NCBI GenBank assembly: GCA_001465935.1
Contig: LNKV01000033.1
Coordinates: 186,001-250,000 of the forward strand
Length of the DNA stretch: 64,000 bases
From: Clarireedia homoeocarpa
Taxonomy: Eukaryota; Ascomycota; Leotiomycetes; Helotiales; Rutstroemiaceae
Direction: 5' to 3'
In this document: positions 57,968 to 64,000 of the stretch, one piece after another
Position numbering within the stretch: position 1 is the stretch's first letter
Layout of the letters: each line of letters starts with the position of its first letter
Notes under the pieces: model-generated
The model's input: only the letters and a program-made list of their open reading frames with translations
Database searches by the model: none
Told to the model about the DNA's origin: nothing
Position numbers and translations under genes: made by a program

Positions 57968-60874
57968 TTGATATCCATACACACAATGTTTCTATCGTGG
58001 CCTTTACTGGCCCTTGGTGTTGCTCTATGCGATGCCGAAGAGCTCTTCAATAACGTCAAAAGAGAGCCTCCAGCCAGTAGTCCTCCAGGTGGATATGCGA
58101 ATATCATCGAGAAAGTATTCATTATCGAACTCGACCATAGCGATGAAACTGCTTCTGCAAAAAGAGGCACTTATCACAGCACGTTTCACAAGCGTGCCAC
58201 GTCCATCACCTACGATATCCGTCACGAGTTTGACTCAACCATCTTCACGGGACTTTCCATCTCGGTCACACAGAGCGGAGCAAATGAGGAAGTTCAAAAA
58301 CTACTCGCTGATATCCCTGGGGTAGCTGGTGTTTGGCCAGTTTATGAAGTTCCACGCCCTGGAACACACAACAATTTTGACGACTCAAGTGTATCTACTT
58401 CACCAGAAACGTTTCCCATACTGGAGAAAAGGCAGTCAGCAACTGCGTATGGAGGTGATCTATCCTCATCCCTGGAGATGGGAGGTGTTGATAAGCTACA
58501 TGCCAAAGGCATCAAGGGGAAAGGCATCAAGATCGGTATCATAGACACGGGCGTTGATCATAGACATCCTGCACTTGGTGGGGGTTTTGGTCCAGATTTC
58601 AAGATTGCTGGCGGGTACTCTTTTGTTAATGACAATGGTACATTGACTAATAGTCCTGATCCACTGTCTACATGTATTGCTGGAGGTCATGGAACACACG
58701 TTGCAGGTAAGCTTTGACCATTCGTGGTTCAAAATAAGATTAACATAGAATGTCTAGGCATCATTGGAATGGATCCATTACCAGGGAGTGATGGTTTTCC
58801 AATTACTGGTGTTGCACCCGAAGCAAGTCTTTACATGTATCGTACTTTTGACTGCTCAAACGCAGGTGGTAGCGATACGATAATGGCAGGAATGCTGAAA
58901 GCACATAGCGATGGTGTCGATATCATCAGCATGTCGCTAGCTGTTGGCACTCAAAATCCCAGTTCTGCTGATCCTTTGGCGTCGGTGGTCCAAAGCATAA
59001 CGTCAGCCGGCATCGCTGTCGTCATTGCGATAGGGAACGAAGGTTCTTTGAGTCAATATGCAACAGAACTTTACACCGCAGACTATCCATCCACAGAACC
59101 TGGTGCTATTGCTGTTGGAGCAATCTCAAATAAGGATTTTCCTTTGGTTTATCCCGCTATCGATTCGGTCGGGTCTTCAATTGGCTACGCATCTGTTTGG
59201 CCTTTAAACATCACAGGTGATGCTCATGTGTACTTGCTATCTGACGGCTGTGACTCCTCGGAATGGAGTGCTGCCCTCAACACCGTCAATCAAAGTGGGT
59301 TGATCAACAGTACCATATTTGCGTTCCAAGCATTTACAAGCATCGGCTATTGCAACCCCAATTCCATTAGTTCATCTTGGGATTCTGTACGCGTGAAACC
59401 ATTTTATGTCATGGGCTATAATTCAGCAATCGCAAACCCATACCTTCTCGAGTACAACGTCTTCAGCGCATCGTACTTCGGAACTATTCGTTACATCAAC
59501 CTAAACACCACCGACGGTCAAACTTTGCTTACCAATTACGGCACTACCGGCGGTTTCCCAAACTACAAACTAAAATTCGCAAGTAACATCTACACCAGCC
59601 TCCCACAGCACACAGCCGGCCAAATAGACTACTACTCCAACTTCGGGCCTGCCTACCTCACCTATGATCTCAAGCCCCAGATCTCCGCTCCCGGCGGCCA
59701 CATCCTCTCCACATACCCTCTCGGACCCAACTCCAACTACGCTATCCTCTCCGGAACATCCATGGCAACCCCATACATCGCAGCATGTTACGCACTCGTA
59801 AAATCTCAATTCCCCGCTCTCACTCCCCACGAAATCCTCTCCCTGCTGCAAACCACCGCCTCTCCCGTTTCCTGGGTCTGGGACAACACAATCTTCTCCG
59901 CCACCGCGCAGCAGGGCGCCGGTCTCGTGAATGCGTATGCGGCGGTTTTCTCACCTAGTAGAATCTCACCTGGTCAGATTGTCGTTGGAGATGATCCGAC
60001 TCATACTACATATGGTGCGGCGAATGTTACGATACAGAATACTTCTGGCAGGAGTAAAACGTATACTTTATCACATCTTGGCGCTGGGTATACAGACGGT
60101 CAGCTCTCCGGTCTCAGCAATAGCCAAATCGCACTTTACGGCTCTGCCAGCTTCTCTACACCCACCGTAACTGTACCCGCAGGACAGTCTCTCACCATCC
60201 CCCTCTCCATCATTCCTCCCCCCTTATCATCCATCACTCCCTCCCATCACCCCGTCTTCGGCGGGTACATAAAAATCTCCTCCTCCTCCTCCTCCGCTGG
60301 CGAAACCTACACCATTCCCTACATCGGCGCCCCGTACTCCCTCTTCAACACCAGCTACATCTCCGTAATCCAAGTCGCGGGCTTCACTTCCGCCGGCCTC
60401 CCCCAGCGCGACACCGGTTTCCTCGAAGTAAACCCCTCTTTTCAATACGGTATCGCAGCCGACATCCCTACTCAATACTCCCTCTCTTTCCGCTTCGATC
60501 TCCTCCCCGCAAACACGACTATCGCAGCGAACACCTACGCATTTGATTCCTCGACGCGAGGAGAGCCGGTTGCGGGGTACGTGTATGAGGCGTCGAAGCA
60601 GGAGACGCGGGCGCGGATTTTTGGGGAGGAGTCCTTTGGGACGTATACCCGAAAGGGAGGGACGGGAAGTGTAGTGGTGCCGCAGAATTATATCCAGTAT
60701 TGGACGAATGGACAGGTGCAGGGGGATGATGGGACGGTGTTTGAGGTGGGGGATGGGGATTATCGGTTTTTTGCGAGTGTGCTGAGGTGGGGGGCGGAGG
60801 TGGGGAGTGAGAGGTTGGAGGACTATGATACGTGGTTGGGGCCGATTTTGAGGTTTAATTCTTCGCTGGTGTGA
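57968..60874 (+). CDS. Secreted subtilisin-like serine protease (S8)
   Basis: Exons 57968-58706 and 58758-60874 (intron 51 bp) give 951 residues, or 945 from the Met at 57986, whose signal peptide MFLSWPLLALGVALCDAEE is the better start. A propeptide with an I9-like region (KVFIIELDHSDE) precedes the catalytic domain. Asp is in IIDTGVDHRHPALG (near 188), His in GGHGTHVAG at the splice join (near 236), oxyanion Asn in AIGNEGS and Ser in SGTSMATPYIAA (near 573). A PA-like insert lies between Asn and Ser, and a Ser/Thr-rich Fn3-type C-terminal region follows. This is the large Vpr/minor extracellular protease type found in plant-associated fungi. Extracellular protein breakdown is likely. No dibasic KEX site is obvious except EKRQSA near 150. 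Confidence 0.92.
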
Positions 60875-62122
60875 GGGTGGATGGAAGGAGCGGGCGTTTG
60901 GAGAAAGGGAAAATTTGCTTGGGCAGGGCATGGTCGAAGAGGGTTGGTGGAGGAGGGACGGCATGTGGAAGGGAGGAGTTAAGGATGATAGAAGGGCGGA
61001 GTGTCAACGGTTGCAATTAATAGAGGCGGGCAGTGTTGAATGGAATTATGTTGCCAAAAGAATGAACACGTCCATAAAAGCCTGGCCAGCAAAATGAAAA
61101 AGTCCATTTCTCAATTCCTCGAACCGAGTAAGACACTACTTACTAGATGTCTTATTCTTTCGGAATCTGCACTCGCGTATCTCTCGCAAAAGCACAGCTA
61201 TGTAGAACACCGCACAAAGTGTCAAATTGACGTTCCACACATCTACTCGATGTTCGAACGCAATGCCACAATTCCATCCCCAACGCGGCCAATATACCGA
61301 CCCCTTTCCAACAAGCGAAATTTTTTTTCCAGAACCAAAGCAGCCGCCCACCTCGTCTATTCTTCTCGTGCGGCTGGCTGGCTTGTGCATTGAACCCAGA
61401 ATAGGTCTAGATACTGTGATTCAATCGAGCCCACACAGAAAAACTGCCTAGCGGCCGGGATTAGTAAAATATGATATCCATCCCAAACACACGAGCGAAA
61501 AGATTCTTCATCGCGCCTCCCCCCCCAACTACCTCCCACGGATGAATAACTCTGCGCAGATTTTGCGCAGCATACACGAACAGATGGGATTCGTATGGGT
61601 CATGATGTCCAGATTTGTTCCACGGGGGACCAGATCCGGAGGTTTGGGTAGGGATGTGGATCCCTGGACTGGTTGGAGTTCTGTCGTGGGTCTAGTGCAG
61701 TGCGGGTAGGTGTCCGATTCAAGCATGGTATGTGGCCTCTTTCACGTACCGAAGTTGTGTCGACACGAGCATCTTGCGTAAGGAGATAGCGAATTTTCGT
61801 CGTCGATGGTCGAGGACATAGTGTTGGTGCAGGGGAAAGGATTTCTCGCTGGAAACGTATATTAGGGCGGTGTTTGTACGTGTTCTTCTCTGGATATTTT
61901 CAATATTTAATCGAGATACTTGAGTCGTTGAGTGATTAAAAGAACTCTCTAAGAGAGGGAAAAGGAAAAGACCTTGTGGATTCTTTGTGGATTAGCAGGT
62001 AAGTCCATAAGCTGGGCATCATTCGTCCCCGCGTGTATGGGGAATAATATGCACATATTGGCAGTGACATTTGTACTGATTGTGCAAGCTAGCCCGCATC
62101 AATTAGTGAAAGAGACCAAAAC
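60875..62122. other. Intergenic, about 1.25 kb
   Basis: Protease 3' region, then DNA upstream of the broken right-edge gene. No gene supported; short frames in both directions lack motifs. Confidence 0.5.
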
Positions 62123-64000
62123 ATGTCGAGTCGCGAGAAGAAAAAGGGCGAAGGTAGTCGCATAGGAACAACGAGTCGCGACACAACAAGTGGTGGAACA
62201 AGTGGTGGAACAACAAGCCGTGGGACAACAAGCCGTGAAAAAAAAAAGCCATGGAACAAGCCGCGACGAAAAAACACCCTCGGAGACCAATCAGATCGCG
62301 ACGGAAGACAGAAGATCAACAACCCGAACGAGGATGTCCAACTCGCGATGGAGATTTCAGAGCGTGAACCTCATATAGCAGAGAAATACAAGCGTGTAGA
62401 GGAATATCGTGGACTGACACCGGCTGAGGGCGATAAAGTTCATTTACGACTGGGAAAAGCATGGTATTATTGAGCGTAAAAGTCTGGAAGAGGCATATAT
62501 GGAGGCTTCTGCGCCTTATGATGTGCGCGGCAATAAAGCCCAGGAAGTCTCCACCGTTACATTCTGGTCGGCATTTTTCAAAGGGCAAATGTTCTATGGA
62601 TTAAGATTTTTTATGGATTCACAGTGGAACCCAGGGAAAGCGAGCTCGGGTCCAGGTAAAGCAGTTGATTTGAACGTGAATTATAAAACCATCGATTATA
62701 CTTAGAGGCTCTTGTTGCTAGTAGAGGCAAAGAGACATCCGGGTGAATAAGGTATGAAGGCGCACGATGTATTAGAGCTTGAGGTTCAATTGGAAGGTTA
62801 TGGAAATGACTACCTCGAAAAGTGCGAAGATGTGGAGTTCATTTATTTGGCTTCGGTGGCATCAACGTCCTGTAGATTGTAGGTTATGAAGCGTCACGAG
62901 AAGCCAATTTTGAAAAAGACTAAGGAAGAAGAGAAAATTGAGTATGGAAAGATGGTGGGGATGTGGTATCCAGAATATCGGGGAAATTGGCAATATTACA
63001 AGGGCGTAGGTTTGGATTGCGACAAGAAAGTCCTATATGATGCCTTTGATGAAATCAAAGAAAATCCTCCATCGGGCCCTTATGGAGAAACTTCAAGTAG
63101 CGAGGGAACAAGAAAAGCTAGGCGCAATGCTACGTCGTCGGGGTTGAAAGCTGCTTCAACAAGCGGAAGCGATCATACAGATAGGACAGGAAAAGTCAGG
63201 AGAAAACGCTCAATATCGAGAAAACGCTCAACATCGAAACAGAGACCTGAACGAGATGGGTCTCCACATTCGAGTAGTGATGGAGTCATTACTTCATCCA
63301 TGACATCGCGCAGATTGGATGGGAAGCCTCAGCAGTTGGAGAACTCAATAAATAAGGGCAGCAACCTCACACAAAGACCAAGCTTACAAAGACCCAATGC
63401 ACCAAGGCCAAATCCGGTTTCTATTTCTATCTCGGACTTTTCTGATCTAGGTGGTGTGGGCAATCAATTCGATCGTAGTCCAAAATCTAGCGGACTTACG
63501 CCAGATGCTGCTGATCTCAGATTCGATGATTTAGAGGGCACTGCCAGTAAAGCCCTCGGCGATAGTTATATGCGTCAAATCCTCAGTGGCGGCGTGAGTC
63601 TTCAGGAAACAAGAGAAGGTCTTGCCCCTCCCCGTCCGCCACGGAGTGTGAGCAATGAGTCTGTTAATTCTATTCATTCTACAATTTCTGCCTGGGAACG
63701 TGACTCAAAACGGGACCTTGCGAAAAGAGAAGAGGAAAGAGCTAGGAAAGGAAAAGGGAAAGGCAAAGATGGAGGGGAAGAAGACAGGGAACAGGCTGGG
63801 AGAGAATATAGATCATTGTCCTCCAAGTCTAACCGACGACGAAAGGAGCAAGCCGACAAGGGTAAGGGGAAAGGCAAAGTAGAGAGATCTCCAGACAGGA
63901 AGACGCGAGATGATAGGTTGAAGAGGTCACATGATGAGCGTCGCACGGAAAGTTTTAGTGACGGTTCAGGAAAGCCTCCAATACAACGACGAAAAAGTAC
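62123..64000 (+). pseudogene. Broken gene for a large charged protein, running off the right edge
   Basis: The first frame (62123-62473) starts MSSREKKKGEG, has a GGTTSRGTTSRE repeat, and reads VQLAMEISEREPHIAEKYKR before stopping. One base over, the frame continues as KHGIIERKSLEEAYMEASA and stays protein-like to the window end. It is interrupted by TAG at 62703-62705, TAA at 62748-62750 and TAG at 62880-62882. Between and after the stops the text is coherent: VLELEVQLEGYGNDYLEKCE, then VMKRHEKPILKKTKEEEKIE and PEYRGNWQYYKGVG, followed by a long Ser/Arg/Lys-rich tail with SISISDFSDLGG. From 62886 to 64000 there is no stop. All three stops are one C-to-T step from Gln. Introns could hide some but not plainly all lesions. 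Family unknown. Confidence 0.6.

Noticed and set aside
60227..60964. 245-residue minus-strand frame
   Set aside because: Antisense to the 3' end of the subtilase gene, whose sense frame is clearly conserved.
1..64000. CRISPR arrays, intact transposons, rRNA genes, telomere repeats
   Set aside because: None seen: no spaced direct repeats, no transposase or reverse-transcriptase blocks, no rRNA-like or TTAGGG-array sequence.

Overview
The window is nuclear DNA of a filamentous ascomycete. The genes are well spaced (about 16 intact genes in 64 kb), with short introns of 45-180 bp, GT-AG ends with branch sites like CTAAC, an intron-bearing tRNA and moderate AT content. The mix of housekeeping and secreted-enzyme genes would fit a leotiomycete such as a Sclerotinia/Botrytis relative. 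That placement is inference; no marker gene here settles it.

Left end (1-13.9 kb). A secreted GH32 fructan hydrolase is destroyed by several stops, frameshifts and loss of its nucleophile. Next to it is an intact, very long fusion of a GMC (cholesterol-oxidase-like) flavoenzyme with an alpha/beta hydrolase whose nucleophile position is Cys. After 3.5 kb without genes come two more ruins on the minus strand: a SAM-dependent O-methyltransferase and the NACHT half of an NLR-type protein, beside a TA-rich patch. Decayed accessory genes together with CpA-to-TpA type nonsense changes suggest past RIP-like mutation.

Middle (15-31 kb). This is conserved housekeeping territory: a charged hypothetical protein, IRC22 (TRAP-alpha-like ER membrane protein), Mediator MED19/Rox3, the 60S-assembly RRM protein NOP4 (divergent from MED19), a coiled-coil unknown, and a membrane-anchored RING plus NF-X1 zinc-finger protein with a GC-AG intron.

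Orphan block (32.7-36.2 kb). Two neighbouring genes in the same direction code for unknown proteins that share a domain of about 150 residues but have unrelated, low-complexity N-termini. They look like a diverged tandem duplication of an undescribed family and are the best candidates for something new here.

Right half (39-64 kb). NAD-dependent formate dehydrogenase with an N-terminal extension that could be mitochondrial; a seven-helix membrane protein with a long tail; tRNA-Gly(GCC) with an intron; a small NTF2-like protein; an RWD-RBR E3 ligase (Itt1/RNF14 type) divergent from a dolichyl-diphosphatase (Cwh8/Cax4 type); a secreted S8 subtilase; and at the right edge a large charged protein gene broken by a frameshift and three in-frame stops. 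Gaps between genes mostly hold simple repeats and promoter or UTR-like DNA.
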